Assembly (NCBI GenBank): GCA_030611945.1
Contig: JAUWOV010000081.1
Location: 1-7,057, forward strand
Length of the DNA stretch: 7,057 nt
Source: a bacterium
GTDB lineage: Bacteria; JAHJDO01
Reading direction: 5' to 3'
This document shows positions 6,966 to 7,057 of the stretch, one piece after another. The position numbers were made by a program, and so were the translations under genes. Within the stretch, counting starts at the first letter, position 1; the number at the start of each line of letters is the position of its first letter. Under the pieces are notes generated by a model. That model was given only the letters and a program-made list of their open reading frames with translations. It did no database searches and had not been told where the DNA came from.

Positions 6966-6997
6966 GACCCCATCCCGAAAGCTTTCGGGATGGGGTC
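6966..6997. repeat. Perfect 32-nt palindrome
   Basis: The arm GACCCCATCCCGAAAG (6966-6981) is followed directly by its exact reverse complement (6982-6997), giving 16-bp arms with no spacer and no mismatch. The GC-rich arms contrast with the AT-rich surroundings. No T-tract follows on either strand, so it is not a typical intrinsic terminator. Its appearance suits an interspersed palindromic (REP-like) element. The remaining bases of 6833-7057 hold the promoter and small dyads described separately, and no recognised gene. Confidence 0.7.
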
Positions 6998-7057
6998 AGG
7001 AAAATATTAATAGTATCTACGGGAATATTTAAGGAGATAAAGAAAGAAGCATCATGT

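Noticed and set aside
6966-6997. Interpretation of the palindrome as an intrinsic terminator
   Set aside because: No T-tract follows it on either strand (AGGAAAATATT on plus, CCTTGTATCC on minus).
7031-7056. AAGGAG followed by an ATG at 7054 as the start of a new rightward gene
   Set aside because: The spacing from AAGGAG to ATG is 17 nt, too long for a normal start, and only one codon is inside the window, so it cannot be judged.

Overview
The window is a compact phosphate-sensing locus from a low-GC (roughly 38% by eye) Gram-negative-type bacterium. The PhoU and PstB sequences, and the gene mix, resemble those of uncultured lineages such as Omnitrophota. That placement is an impression from protein style, not a demonstrated assignment.

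The left part (1-5036) reads rightward and holds five tightly packed genes: pstB (ATPase of the phosphate ABC transporter), phoU (its regulatory partner), a PhoB/PhoP-type response regulator, a PhoR-type membrane histidine kinase, and a CBS-GGDEF diguanylate cyclase. The gaps are 24, 66, about 4 and 59 nt, so co-transcription is plausible, with possible extra promoters before the regulator and before the cyclase. The right part (5201-6832) reads leftward and encodes an NptA/YjbB-type sodium/phosphate transporter with a C-terminal PhoU domain. It converges on the cyclase gene across a 164-nt spacer that contains a terminator-type hairpin.

Together the genes describe phosphate homeostasis. PhoR and the response regulator form the two-component switch. 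PstB and PhoU are the proteins that, in known systems, report transporter state to PhoR. The second transporter carries its own PhoU domain. The last gene of the rightward set could connect phosphate or energy status to c-di-GMP. Its GGDEF active site and RxxD inhibitory site both look intact, so it is predicted to be a working, product-inhibited enzyme.

Points that deserve attention are: the abnormal start of pstB (short, with an in-frame stop immediately upstream of the GTG); no PstA-like coding in the 107 nt before pstB; a stem-loop with a possible 10-codon leader ORF before pstB; a strong leftward promoter for the transporter with a perfect dyad in its spacer; and a perfect 32-nt palindrome in the right intergenic region. 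I found no RNA genes, CRISPR array, insertion sequence or phage gene. Nothing here requires a wholly new system. The best novelty candidates are the Pho/c-di-GMP pairing and the pstB leader.
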